This document shows positions 49,112 to 63,055 of a DNA stretch of 64,000 nt, in pieces. The notes below the pieces were generated by a model. It had not been told where the DNA came from and searched no databases. It worked only from the letters and a program-made list of their open reading frames with translations. Within the stretch, counting starts at the first letter, position 1, and each line of letters opens with the position of its first letter. Where the stretch lies: the NCBI GenBank assembly GCA_916700875.1, contig CAKAKS010000165.1, positions 61,000 through 124,999 on the forward strand, given 5' to 3'. Source of the stretch: Sebastes aleutianus. Lineage: Eukaryota > Chordata > Actinopteri > Perciformes > Sebastidae. Both the position numbers and the translations under genes were made by a program.

Positions 49112-49871
49112 TAGGGCTGTCAATCGATTACAATATTTTATCGTGATTAATTGTATGATTGTTCATAATTGATTGCGATTAATCACAAATTAATCTCACA
49201 TTTTTTAACTGTTCAAAATGTACATTAAAGGGAGATTTGTCAAGTATTTAATGCTCTTATTAACATGGGAGTGGGCAAATATGCTGCTTTATGCAAATTA
49301 ATGTATATATTTCTATTATTGGAAATCAATTAACAACACAAATCAATGACAAATATTGTCCAGAAACCCTCACAGGTACTGCATTTAGCATAAAAAAATA
49401 TGCTCAAATCATAACATGGCAAACTGCAGCCCAACAGGCAACAACAGCTGTCAGTGTGTCAGTGTGTTGACTTGACTATGACTTGACCCAAACTGCATGT
49501 GATTATCATAAAGTGGGCATGTCTATTAAGGGGACACTCGTGGGTACCCATAGAACCCATTTACATTCACATATCTTGAGGTCAGAGGTCAAGGGACCCC
49601 TTTGAAAATGGCCATGCCAGTTTTTCCTCGACAAAATTTGGCGTAAGTTTGGAGCGATATTTAGCCTCCCTGCCGACATGCTAGTATGACACGGTTGGTC
49701 ATACTTCCTTAAGTTTTCTAGTTTCATTTGATGCCAGTATCTTCTTCTTGCTTTAAAACTGAGCCCGCAACAACCTAAATATCACAAGTTGTGTTAATGT
49801 GTTAATGAAATTAGTGGTGTTAAAACAAATTTGCATTTACGTGTTATTATCACATTAACTTTGACAACCCT
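49112..49871. mobile_element. MITE with AGGGCTGTCAA ends
   Basis: Left TAGGGCTGTCAATCGATTA, right TTTGACAACCCTGA. The interior has the AATTGATTGCGATTAATCAC tracts typical of this fish repeat and the inverted half paired with 44930-45245. Confidence 0.65.
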
Positions 49872-51035
49872 GATAATTACAATGTCCTGATTTAAAACTG
49901 TTGCTATGCTATATGGATGGAAATGAAAATTACAGATCTGTTGGAGATTTCAATTTTGATGTGGTGTCATAATTAAACTTAATGTTAACCTTAATGTTGA
50001 TATGGCACACTGATTAAAAAGAAAATTTAAAAGTGGAACTTCATATCAAAAAGGTTTCTGACCCCTGGTGTAGTCATAACTTATACACTTTCCATCAAAT
50101 CCAGGTCATGCAGTAGAAAATTGATTTAGCTGCTAAAGTCTCTGTACTCAACTGTGATATTAGAGATTTAATATAAATCTATAACACAGAGATATCCCAG
50201 TGATGATTTTGATTTAGAGCTTGTAGCAGGTTTTTACTGAACATGGCTGTGCTGCCATCTAGTGGTGAATCTTTGCCACTGAGACAAACCCACTGGAGGA
50301 AAAAGACAACATGAAGTCACCTGTCAAAGCGATGTTTCAGTGTTAATCATAATAGCTTATGTTCAATAAAAAGAATAAGTGTGAACAGTTTGATGTGATT
50401 ATATTTCATGTGCATGAAAAGTTATTTTACTGTCTGTGGTTGTTGTTATTTTTTTGTCACATTGTGCTAAAGAAAATACTTTGCTCCAGTCCTGTCAATA
50501 TATACTGGAGCTGTTTCAGTAGCAGAATACATGAACACATACAGATGAAGAAAGCATACATGTTTTCTCCATTCTTATATCTGCTATATCAGTGCAGCCG
50601 TATGAACACGTGATTCCATTCGCTAATTTGTTTGAGTTATGTTAGAATAATATATGATATGCTGCAACATATGAACACTGATAGTCTTTCTATTAAAGCT
50701 GCAGAGGGTAGAGTTGGAGCAAATCTGATTAAAAAAAGTTATTTTTGTCACTATGTCCTGACAGTAGTGCATGAGACAGGTAATCTGAAAAAAAACATCA
50801 TGTGCTTCTGTGTCCTCCGGTGCTCCTAATGGCATCTGCAAGATTTCACAGACCGGAGGGAAACAACCAATCAGAGCTGATCTGGAGTCTGCCGTCTCTG
50901 AGCAGCTGTCAATCACTCGCAAACTGTGATCAAACGGTCAAACTAGGTAGCGCTGATCAAATATGAATCAATATTCTGTTACTGTAATGCCTATTTCTCA
51001 CCTCAAATGTTTTCAGAAACAGCTTGTAGTGTTTA

Positions 51036-51980
51036 TGTTGTGCCCTGAATAGGGAAATATTTGTATTGAGACTCTTGACACGATGCCTACTCTCTTGCAG
51101 TCTCATGAGAATCTCTTTAATTTCCACAAACAATATCAACAGGGACATAAATTCTTATGACAGATTCAATATTACTGTAAACAGGCCTATAAATCAACAA
51201 ACATTAATTATCTCAGCAAAAGGAATTAAACAAAAATATCCTAAATGACACAAATTACTCTAAGTTCCCTCTGTCCTAAACAATCACTTTATAATTAACA
51301 CAAATGCATCATCTTTACCCCCAAACACACACATACACTTCACCGGCCCATACTGTCTTCACACACACACACACACACACACACGACGAGTCGCGCCGCA
51401 CCGCCATCCTGTGGCGCTATCAAAGCGGCAGGATCAAACACAGCTAACTAGCTTGAACCAGTGCTCGAACAATGCCAACAAAACACACAAAACACTCTAA
51501 ACTAGGTCATCATATCAATAAAACAGAACTCAACAACTTAATAAACACATCTGACAGCTTTGAAAATGAAATACTTATTTCTGTACCTGAATAGGGAAAT
51601 ATTTGTAGTGAGGCTCGTGACACGATGCCTACTCTCGTGCAGTCTCATGAGAATGAGGCACCGTAGTCGCGAGCTTCCCCTTCAGGCCTCGGCAGGTACT
51701 ACTAATCAATCTCCGAACAGACTTAACAGGTAGATCACAGATGGACAGGAAGATAGGACATATTCTGACATTTAGAGAGGTTTTAACCAAAATAATGTTT
51801 TTAAAGTGTTTTTAATCTTTTTAAAAAGACTGTTTCGAACACTCAAACCTTTTAAATGTTTTTATGACCCATTTCACAATTAATTAATCTTTTATGTCAC
51901 TATAACTGTTTTTATTACTCAAAGTTATTTATAGCTGATCAGCTTTCCTCATATAATATTCTACCTATCACATTTAATGG
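51036..51980. repeat. Insertion specific to unit C with a direct repeat
   Basis: Interrupts sequence that is continuous in unit A near 3588. It holds a direct repeat of about 65 bp (51046-51110 and 51589-51653, GAATAGGGAAATATTTGTA and ACACGATGCCTACTCT) and an AC microsatellite (51358-51384). No coding potential is seen. Confidence 0.65.
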
Positions 51981-53215
51981 TAAAATGAGAAAGTTTGTGA
52001 CCCGGCTGCCATGTTGAGATCTGTTTAGGAAATATGAAGTACCAGCCGGAGCAAACTTTCTCATTTTGAGCTCGTGTTTACAACATGGGAAGTCGTGTAC
52101 ACAAAATACTCGGCGTTCAAGTGGTTAAGTCGTGAGAACATCGCTGCTAAGCAACGGCAATATTAACGTTACGGTCGGCGTCTAGAAGCCACAGAGGCTA
52201 ACAATTTAGCGAGCTAGCAAGTAGGTAATATAATGCAGGAAATGCAAAGACATAATGACAGAGGACAAAGATGAGGTCAGACATAGTATAGTATTCTGAA
52301 GAAAAAAATATATATGACTAAAATTACAACATATTATATATATAAATGAACTTCCATGGCCTCTGCCATTTTTGAGAACGTCAACAAACACGTCACAACT
52401 CAGAGCTTTCAGAAACTTCCCACTTACGACGTCCTGAATACCACAAGAGTGGGCGTTCATATGGACTCTTCTCATGAACACGGTAAACACGACCGCATTT
52501 GAAGGCACCATATGAGCAAGAGGGTCAAAGATCAAGATGCAACTTGTGTGCATACCGCATTCAAAAACAGCACATACTTTGTAAGAGCAGCTGTAGTATG
52601 TACTAAAATTAAAAAGAAAAAGTATGTGATTTGGAACATAGCCGAGGAATAAGGGAAAGTGATGTACACACGGGGGATGAACAGAGACAATCTGGCAGGG
52701 GAACAGGGAAAACAAGGGAGTGTATAAACAGAGAAGACTAAGGCAAAATCAGAGGCAACAATATAATATAACCAATATAAGCCACTAAAAAGATGCAAGA
52801 TTAAGTCTCAAGAAAAAGGCAGTGACACTCAGATCTTTCAGTGCATTCAGGTTTTGCTGCTCCCTTACACTGTAGGTTAAAGGACGTGTGATACCTGTGT
52901 CACCGTGGTTCTTATGTTTTTATCTAGTTTTCTTTTTACACAATGTCATACTACCAGTTTGCTTATTGCTGACAGAGAGTGTTTGTACGGTGGGTGGGGG
53001 GAGGTGCAATGATTTTTTGTTTGAATCCAACTATTGAAGGTGTGCCGATGCTAAAACAAATGCAGACACAAATGTTAGATGCTTAACTACTGAGTCAACC
53101 AGTGTGACTCTCTGAATTTACAAGCAGTAGGCTATACAGCAGTATTGCTAAAAGCAGTATTTGTCACAACAAATTCAAGCCTGATGTCATGAGCTGGTTC
53201 AAGGTTCAGACAAAG

Positions 53216-54618
53216 GTAGGGTGACCGAGGTGTCCCACTTTACGAGGGACTGCAGAGCATTTTTATCCCTTGTCCCATGTCCAACATATTGAGACAATGT
53301 CCCACAATTTCATTGGCTCTAGTTTTCAAGAGTCAAACCACTGCAGGAGAGATGCTTTTTTAAAAATCTGGCTTTTATCCAATGGCTGTGGAGAAAGCAG
53401 GGAAGGCTGTCACTACGGGACTGTTTGCTGTCAAACTGCACACACGTGGGTCAAGTGCAGGTTAACATTTTACCGTCTTTGCCACACTACACCCAACGGA
53501 GAAAATTGCGAGTCACCGCAAAGCCACAAGCTATGCAGATTTAGGCGGAATATGATGGAAACTACCACAAAGAAAAGGAAGAGCAGCTACAACAAAGACT
53601 TAAAGGGACTATTTGTAACTTTCAGAAATGCTTGTTAACAGCGACACCTGTGGCCGTGAAATCAACGAAAGTCAGCGTCGGGCTCGCGCTTGCTCGCTCT
53701 CAATATACCTGAACGAGCATCGCTCAAAACAGTGAGGCGACACAAGTCAGCTAAAACCACAATATCACTCTATATTTCAGCTGCTTGGCAGTAATGTTAG
53801 CTGACCAGACGAAGATCTCTCCATGAACACGATTTAGATCTGATCCTAGTGTTGGCTTTTCCTGCCTAAGTGCAGGCTGAGGCAGCGGGGATCTGCAGCA
53901 TGTCTCCGCAGCATGCCTCCCTGCTCTCTCCGGCTGGAGACACAGGCACCCGGTCGGTAACGAGAAGACAACGTAAAGCTCCGTCACTTCACAAGACACG
54001 GAAAACCTCTGTTGGTCTGGAGGAGCTGCAGCATTTATTTCTGCACAAACGTCCCCTGTGCATTCACTAGATATTCTCAGAGCTAAACTAACTCTTCTGC
54101 AGTGTGGAGTGAGCGCGCGTTCACGTCTAGAGGTGGAGCGAGCTGAGCTGTCTGAGTGAAGGAGAGCAGGCAGAGGAGGAGGGTACAGCGGCTACACGTG
54201 AACGCGCATATGCGAGCGCGCATGTGTGACGACCCGCTACATATATGCGCGTACAAAGTTACAAATAGTCCCTTTAAGTAGTTATAAGCTGGTGGAAGGC
54301 GATTCTCAGAGTTTTTTATGAAATTTGCCAGTTGTTTTTCAATTTGCCACAGGGGGAATACGACATGAAGGGAAACAGTTCATGTGAGTCTCACAAGAAA
54401 CGTGCGGCTCAAAAAGAGATGTGACAATCTATGGATGCATTCAGGCAAAACATAGAGATGTTACAGGATACGGGGCAGAATAGAAATGTTTATCATTTAA
54501 GTTAAATAGACATATCAAAAATATAGACTACCCCCGCAGCCTTGGTAACGTGTCCCACATTGTCCCACACAAACATAATCTTTGTCCCGCATTTGGTTTG
54601 TTGGGATCTGGTCACCCT
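53216..54618. mobile_element. hAT-like element, unit C copy interrupted by a TTAA element
   Basis: Same ends and same AGACAAAG/AGACAAAA flanks as 4825-5554. Split by the insertion at 53604-54273, which occurred after the A/C duplication. Confidence 0.82.
53604..54273. mobile_element. TTAA-flanked element inserted in unit C
   Basis: AGGGACTATTTGTAACTTT and its complement, with TTAA at 53600-53603 and 54274-54277. Unit A keeps the empty site as GACTTAAGTATT near 5210. Close relative of 24169-26190. Confidence 0.92.
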
Positions 54619-54863
54619 AGACAAAAGGTGAAGAACACGTGGTTTGAAGCAAAAGTGAGAATAATGTATTAAAATGTACATAAATAAAGCAATGCTATGT
54701 GAAAAAATCAGTAAAGGTAGTGATGTAGGGGGTACAAAGGTGAGTGAAAAAGGTTGTATGCTGGAAAATAACAAAGCACACTAAAGGTCACTGGAGACCA
54801 TGCAGGCCTGCGTTAAAGACTTCCGGTGAACCTCCATCGTGTCACAAATCTAAACTACATACT

Positions 54864-56695
54864 CAGGGTCGGCGCCAGAGTGTTAGGGGCAGACGGGCAA
54901 TCAGCTTTGACAGGGGGGGGGGCATTTTTTCACTTCATGTAGCCTTCATTAAGTGTATCTTTAACATTATCATGTTTCATGAAAGAAAGAAATTGACAGA
55001 GAGGTGTATACATACTGCCACTTATGCGCACAGGCGCGCACACACGCATACACATGCTGTTATGTCCACAAAAACAGGTTATAAACTAACACCGTGTCCT
55101 AACTGGATGTGAGCGTCCCACATCGCACTGCATAGAATCGCATGCTGTAGAATTGCTTAAAAAGGTGCATATGGAATTAAGTCCTTTGATGTTTTTCTTT
55201 AAGAAAATAACCTGTTGAAAATATCAATACAATGGTATTTATATACATCTGACGCTCTCTGTCCACTGAATACGTTAAATCTGCACTTCTGTTACATCAT
55301 GTAAACAAACCAGCTGTGAGCTCCAGATCAGACTGGAGCTGAAGACGTAACCACCTCAAAGATGGGTTAGTAGTACTTATAATAACATAATTAATAATAA
55401 CATGTTATCTTCCTACGTTCGTACTTTTTTTATTATTATCAGAAAACACACGTTTTATTTGTGACATTTACTGGAAATAACATACGATATAGCCAAGAGG
55501 AAGTAGGTTGTTATCTAGTTATCTTCTCCAGCCAGCTGCCACCTTATTATAGTTTCTGTTTTGAAATGAGGACGTACTGGAGGCTACAGATAACTCCTCA
55601 GGCACGCCCTGCGTCTTGCTCATGCCAGGGTCAAAATGTGCACACACACGGGTGCCCAGATACAGTTAACAGGGAGTTAAACAACACATTAATCTAACAG
55701 TCTGACTGATTTCTTCATAACTATCATTTATGTTAAGAAAGACTTAATGTGGATGTTTCCCTCACCAGTTGTTGTCCCTGCTCAGCCTGCTGTAGTGTAA
55801 CATTAGTCCATTGTTTTATTCCACGATACTGAACAGAATAATCCAAACAGGTAGAAAAAGTAAGATATGAGAGGAGCACAGGATGCTTTTTACTCTCTTG
55901 GTCCTAATTGTGCTTTAATGCACCAGGTTTGTAGGTCTACTCTCTCTCATTTTTTTTCTATTGAGCTAGATTAAAAAAAACAACAAAAAAAAAAAAAACA
56001 CGCAAACGGAGCGGATCAAAACGAGGCTTCTTACTGAAATATTGTAGTGACGGCTCATATTTCCCAGAGTTTCCATAGTTGTATCTTTGCGCTGTGTGTT
56101 CGTGTTTTATTTGAACCATTAGTGAGGAGGCTGTTATATTTTTTGACAGGTAGCTCATAATAAAGTTTCACTAGTGAACTTTATTACATATAACTGCGGG
56201 CGTCAATGCCTGTGCTGGAAGTGTCAGTAATTAAGTTAATATTTTCATTTACATCCAGGACAACTGACCCGGTTTTCTCGGCTCATTTTATCTAAACTAA
56301 CCAGCCGTTCCTCTCAATATGAGTGACAGAAAAAAATAGGAACCGTGTATCCGGTAGAAGTTCAGACAAAACGTCACGCCGCGCTGTGCAGCGCCGTGTT
56401 GCTGTGCAGCGCCGTGTTGCTCGTGGTCAGTTAGGACCCTACAATAGAAAACAATGTAATCAAGCCCAAGTACATGTCCTAGTTGTTTCCTAAATGCAAA
56501 ACTATCACTGTTTTGTGCTTTATTTTGCATTGCAGTGTTAAGTCCTTCCATTACCAAACTGAATGACTTAATTTTACTTATAGCTTAGCTGTTATTTCAG
56601 TTTAGTTTTTGTCAGGAGAGAATTCAGCTGAGGGGACACAGTGACCTTTTTGGACGGGCCTGGACCCCCATAGCCCGCCCCCAACGCCGACGCTG
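54864..56695. mobile_element. hAT element inserted in unit C
   Basis: Ends CAGGGTCGGCGCCAGAG and CGCCGACGCTG, with the perfect 8-bp duplication TACATACT (54856-54863 and 56696-56703). The empty site CTACATACTGACTC is at about 5791 in unit A. Longer relative of 24314-25535. No full transposase is visible. Confidence 0.93.
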
Positions 56696-56906
56696 TACAT
56701 ACTGACTCTAAGCAGCTTCTTAGTGTGTTCACACTTGAAAAGTGACAAATAGAGTTTACTCAAACCAGACACTATGCAGACCAAATATAGTAGATTTTTG
56801 TACGTGCTGTTGATGCACACTATTCTCCCACAATGCAATGCTGTCTTTCAGAGGCTGTAACAGGTTCAGTTTTAGAGCTAGGGAGTGTATAAACAGAGAA
56901 GACTAA

Positions 56907-59900
56907 TAGTGGAGCGGATAGTGGAAAAATCATGCAAATAGTGATACAAGCACCAAATTTGGCATGATGATTCCCGAGGGGTCACTTAGCAAATATAAAC
57001 GATCGGCCATTTGAAAATCCAAGACGGCGGCCATTTTTCAAGATGGCCGCCAAATTGACCTGCCGTTAATGGTTTCTCTCATAGAAATTCATCTACTTGG
57101 TCAATTTGAGTGAGCTTGGTGTCAAATTATGTGTTTTCTAGCATGCTGGATCTTATTTTGATAGTTTTAACAATTTTTAACTTCAATATGGCGGCCATTT
57201 TTCAAGATGGCTGTCAAATTTACTCGCGGAGAATGTTTTTCTTAAAGAAATGCATGTACTTGGTCAACTTGAATGATTGTGATGTAGAATTATATGTTTT
57301 CTGGTATGCTATCTAATCTAATAATTTTTACAGCTTTAACATCCTCCAATAAGTTTTTTTTTTACTTTTTGGCTGTCCGGTGAGTCTTTGCTTTGTGGTG
57401 TTTGCATGGCTCAATTGGCTTGTAGGCCTACTGTTGTAGATATCAATAGCTGCTGTTGCCATAGGTGTAGCGGCTTAGTGGTAGAGGTAGCACCTTTGTT
57501 TCAGAAGTCAGCCACATTCTCCAGGATGGACTACTGGCACTGGTTCACACTACTTGCCCAACTCTCACCTGTGGCTCCATGAAGTTGCTAGTGCACGGCA
57601 ATGACCACACCCCGGGACACCGTGTTGGCTCACGGGCTGAACTAGGTGAGGGTAGCACACAGAGAGTCTCTCTGTGATGGAGTATGTCTAGCTCCAAATT
57701 TCAAAGTGCATAGAGTCAACGAACCAGCCATCTTTATCCATGAGGTTCCCACACCAACATATATATCAGTTGCCTCTTTCTGGTCTTGGCAAACACAGAC
57801 AGGCCAACATACATAGCAAAAGTTGTCTCCCTGTCCTTGGAGTGCCTGTGGACCTGCGATCCTTCCCTGTATTTGGCAAAACAGCTCTACTGTAACAGTT
57901 GCAAGGTCAGATTTTGATGCGCCATTCTGGAGTTGTGACTTGATATCAGCCCCATGTTCAATCATACATACAAACTGAAGCAGGGATGGTGTGACGGTAT
58001 CTTCAGGGTACCCATCATGAGACGTGCTGTTGAATTCTGATTTATGCTGAAACATGTCACGACGTATCATCTGAGCAGCCTTTTCCAGGTGGACTGCTTC
58101 TCCATATTTGCTTCCTTCTTCTGGGCCAGCTCTTCTTTCTTCTGCAGCTGTTGGGCATTCAGATAGGCTCGTTCTCGTTTGTACAGAGCAGCCAAGCAAG
58201 CAGGATGACATCTCCAGCACTCAGATTGGGAAGAAGCTTTCCATCACTGAAGGTTTTTGCACATTCATTTGGTCTTTCATTCAGTTTCATGGTCATTGCT
58301 TATCTTAAGTTGCCCCCTTCTTCCTCGCACAGAAAGCATTTGGGGGATAGAGTATCTCTGACCCTCCGTGGTATTTTGTAACAGCTGCTCTCATCTGTAA
58401 CAGTTGAAGGGGTTGATCTCTTTTCAGCTCTTTGTAACTTGGTGTTATTTTTCATCAAGGTTTCCTCTATCCCACTACCGTCGTCTAGTCTTGCTGGGTC
58501 ATGCTTGACTGGTAGCTGACTGACTGCATGGAATCTGAGAATTTTCCTCGCCAAGAGGCTGTACCCATCACCTAGTCTTTTGTTGGGTTTTATATGTGGA
58601 GAAGTAAGGCCCTCATTCTTGTCCATTTGACAAAGGCAACACTTGGCCCAGTCAGTATGCCAACATTTTTCAGTTGATTTTTGGTTTAAAGCCATTGTAA
58701 TGTTTAGGGTCGAAGGTTTATCCTTTTACCACCCTGTATCACGGGCACTTTCTTGTATGGGATACAGCTAGGCTCATGCATTATTTTACGCAATCTGTAC
58801 ACTATCTGGATAACTGAAACCCCATTATCCTTGGCTCGGCTCTCCCCGGCTTGCACATCCTGTCGATTCAGGTGTGGCTGCTTAAAACTGATCAGGGGTT
58901 GGTAGTAAGCAGCATTTGGGACACTAAGTATAATGCTGAATCCTACTTAGCTGACGTTAAACCCCATTCTGAGTTACACAGCAGCGATTGTCACCAGTGT
59001 GCCCTGGTAATGCCCAACAATCACTCCTTTACAGTTCTCTGCTGTTGTGACAATTCTGGCAGTTGGGTTGGAACCTTATGGATAAAGATGGCTGGTTCGT
59101 TGACTCTATGCACGTTGACATTTGGAGCTAGACATACTCCATCACAGAGAGACTCTCTGTGTGCTACCCTCACCTAGTTCAGCCCGTGAGCCAACATGGT
59201 GTCCCGGGGTGTGGTCATTGCCGTGCACTAGCAACTTCATGGAGCTACAGGTGAGAGTTGGGCAAGTAGTGAGGACCAGTGCCAGTAGTCCATCCTGGAG
59301 AATGTGGCTGACTTCTGAAACAAAGGTGCTACCTCTACCACTAAGCCCCTACACCTATGGCAACAGCAGCTATTGATATCTACAACAGTAGGCCTACAAG
59401 CCAATTGAGCCATGCAAACACCACAAAGCAAAGACTCACCGGACAGCCAAAAAGTAGAAAAAAACTTATTGGAGGATGTTAAAGCTGTAAAACTTATTAG
59501 ATTAGATAGCATACCAGAAAACATATAATTATACACAATCATTCAAGTTGACCAAGTACATGCATTTCTTTAAGAAAAACATTCTCCGCGAGTAAATTTG
59601 ACAGCCATCTTGAAAATGGCCGCCAAATTGCAGTTAAAAATTATTAAAACTATCAAAATAAGATCCAGCATGCTAGAAAACACATAATTTGACACCAAGC
59701 TCACTCAAATTGACCAAGTAGATGAATTTCTATGAGAGAAACCATTAACGGCAGGTCAATTTGGCGGCCATCTTGAAAAATGGCCGCCGTCTTGGATTTT
59801 CAAATGGCCGATCGTTTATATTTGCTAAGTGACCCCTCGGGAATCATCATGCCAAATTTGGTGCTTGTATCACTATTTGCACGATTTGACTGAAAAATGG

Positions 59901-59918
59901 ATGTTAGCCGCTCCACTA
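56907..59918. mobile_element. Long-inverted-repeat element, Harbinger-like by target site
   Basis: Ends TAGTGGAGCGG and CCGCTCCACTA, with inverted arms of about 840 bp (56907-57755 and 59066-59918). It is flanked by TAA (56904-56906 and 59919-59921), and unit A has the empty site near 5999. A 3-bp TWA duplication fits PIF/Harbinger. The arms contain GGCGGCCATTTTTCAAGATGG palindromes. The centre encodes minus-strand frames (58695-58300, with CWHTDWAKCCLCQ and the helix-rich NNTKLQRAEKR; 58220-57642) that look like pieces of a broken multi-exon or frameshifted element protein. No DDE nuclease domain is recognised. Confidence 0.75.
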
Positions 59919-59921
59919 TAA

Positions 59922-62900
59922 AGCAAAATCAGGGGCAGGTGAGGAATAATCAAGGAGGTGGGAAAACACACAGAGACAGGAAGTAAAACTAAACATGACA
60001 CATGAGGAGTGAACTAATCAGAAATAAAACAGGAATCACTAAATGAAGAATGAGACAAGGAATGTAACAGAAAACCCAAAACGTAGAAACCAAAATCCTC
60101 CAGACAAAACAGAAGCAATATAAGCCACTAAAAACATGCAAGATTAAGTCTTAAGAAAAAGTCCGAGGGCCTCTGGGTGGAGAACCAGACCGTGACTCTC
60201 AGATCTTTCAGTGCATTCAGGTTTTGCTGCTCCCTTACACTGTAGATGTTTAATGTTTTTATCTTGTTGTTTTGTTTTTACACAATGAGTGTGTTCCAAT
60301 CCCCGTACTTCTGTACTTACACTTACTACTTTGAGTGCATAAGTGCGTTCACACTGGGAAGTACTGCAAAATGCAGTGCACTTAAAGTACCCGGATGTTG
60401 TACTCAAAACGGTCAGATCGTTGGGTGTGGAACGCTGGACACTTTCCACACTCAACTGTCGCCGTCTTGGCTACATAGCGGAAGGGGCGGAGCCATGACC
60501 ACTATTCAAACATACGTAGATAACAGAATAAAACAATACAATACATAAACATACTGGTGCATTTTCAGCCAACAGGAGGACATATTGTAGGCGTAGGCGA
60601 CGACGTTCGAAACGTAATTTCCACTCTGCTTTAATTATTTTTCAGACGATATTTTGGCGGGTAACGAGCCGCGGTCAAATGTTGCGATCGTCATTTCCGG
60701 TCAATGCGCCGCGGAGTATTCGATTTGAGACGACCCTACACCGTTGAAATTTACGCACTACTCAAGTGAGTACAGAGTGCAGAAAAGTGCACTACATTGA
60801 AGTGTACTTCTGGAAGTACGTGGATTGGAACACACTCAATGTCATACTACCGGTTTGCTTACTGCTGACAGGGAGTGTTTGTACGTTGGTAGGGTAAGGT
60901 GCTATTGAAGGTGTGCCAATGCTGAAACAAATGCAGACACAAATGTTAGATGCTAAACTACTGAGTCAACCAGTGTGGCTCTCTGAATTTACAAGCTGTA
61001 GGCTATAGTGCAGATTGATTGTTCTTCTGTGGAAATGACGGTGGATGATAGTGTGGAGCTACGAATGATGCCACTGAACAGCAGTATTGCTAAAAGCAGT
61101 ATTTGTCACAACAAATTCAAGCCTGATGTCATGAGCTGGTTCAAGGTTCAGACAAAAGGGGGAGAACACGTGGTTTGAAGCAAAAGTGAGAATAATGTAT
61201 TAGAATGTACATAAATAAAGCAATGTTATGTGATGTGTTGTGTTTTTGTATGTGCTGTTGATGCACACTATTCTCCCACAATGCAATGCACAAAGAAATG
61301 GAGTAACAGCTCACAGCTAAAAAAAAACCCCAATACACTATGGGTGGGGGTGAAATGACTCAAAAAAAAAGAAAAAGTATTAAATCTTAAAGGAACAGTG
61401 TGTAACATTTCAGGTGATCTAATAGAGTGCTGCAGTGATGACATATTTATGTAGGCCAACCAGGAATGCACTGGTTTTCTCTCCAAAAAGCCAATGGGAT
61501 TTTTCCATTGGGTTTTGGATTATTGCAGGAAATAAACTCTGTGGCAAACACACGTTTGTGATACTTACACATTTTGTTCAAGAATATAATCTCCACAAAG
61601 GAACACCACTTTTATGATTTTTGAAGTGTGAATGCAAACGGTCGCATGAACGTGAGTATACACAACGAGGCTGTAAAGGTGGACGAGTCGGCGTGATGAC
61701 GTTTAGTAGTCTTTTTTAGCCACTTGTTAGCAACAGCCTTTTTCAGGATGCATCAAGGCTTAAAAATTCCCGAGTGGGATATTTAATGACATATTTTATG
61801 TTGTAGAACAAAACCTTAAAATCTCTTAAGCTTGTTTTAACTACAGACCTTATTTCAGGCGTCTAACTAAAAACCCATTGACCTCCAGATGAAGGAACCG
61901 GAAGTGCTAAAATGCTAACTCATTTCCGGGTTTTAGGACTCATTCCTGTAGCACTCTAAAACAGAAATCAAATATTAAATTCATAACTATGTTTTCATTA
62001 GTGTATAATCACCTGAAACTCAGAATCATTGTGTTTTCGTTAGCTTAGAATGAGCCCTTCATACCAATATAGGAGTCTTTTGCAAGTTTTTGCACTTTGG
62101 GGGTTATCTTCTGGACATGACCGCTTCACGAAGTCTGCCATGTTTCTACAGTAGCCCAGGACGGACAAACCAAACACTGGCTCTAGAGAGAACCTTTCAC
62201 GTTTCTACGTTACCTGAAGGCCACCGTAGTGCTCAGACACGCTTGTGAAACTGCGGTAAAGTGAGTCGCAGAGTGTAAAACCGTGGTACCCCACACTCAT
62301 CACATCCCCTTTGATAGCCTCGGTTTGATTCATGTTAAAGTGTCCTTGAGGGTGAGACACCAAGTTGCTCCCCGGGCGCTTTACAGCAGCTCACTGCTCC
62401 TAAATGCTTAGGATGGGTTAAATGCAGAGGTCAAATTGAATGTATGTACGTGTATGTATATGACGAATGTAATAAAGTTTCTTACATTAGAAGATTTATA
62501 CTGTGTAAAGGTAAATATACATTAATCATTTGATTAATTAAAACAACAATTTGACTTATTTAGACCTCAGTTCTTGAGATATCTTCAACTATATTCCAAC
62601 AGATTTTTGGGTTATGTCTACATAATGTCCCATGGTCAGTGAATGAGTTATTCAAAAGCAACTTGTTTCCAACTTTATGTATAATATGCTTTTGATGAAT
62701 GTGTCAAAGACCTTGAACATGATAGAAAAGTTCAATTTGACAGCATTGTAGATGAGATGATAGCTTGTTTTTTTTTTTATCTTGGAATACTTAATTATCC
62801 TCAGTAAAGAATCACTTGTTTGGATGAGGTTGCAGGAGATACAATCAAAACAAAATATGAACCGGAGTTTACATCACTGTTATTTTATTGTGATCAATAC

Positions 62901-63055
62901 ATCACATGAATTTGATATCCACAAAAAAGTACAAATTTCAGTGCCTAGAGGGGTACAGTGAAGATTTTACTGATAAAGAATCATATCAAAAGAGATCAAC
63001 CTGTTCACTTTATAATAAAGGACCACAAGAATTGTACTCGATATGTTCCCCCCTT
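59922..63055. other. Unit C sequence downstream of gene copy C
   Basis: Collinear with about 6000-8745 of unit A, with small indels and a unit-C-specific 60-120 nt AT-rich insert near 62475-62545. Contains the same composite repeats and a candidate AATAAA on the minus strand at 62884-62889. No additional exon seen. Confidence 0.7.
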
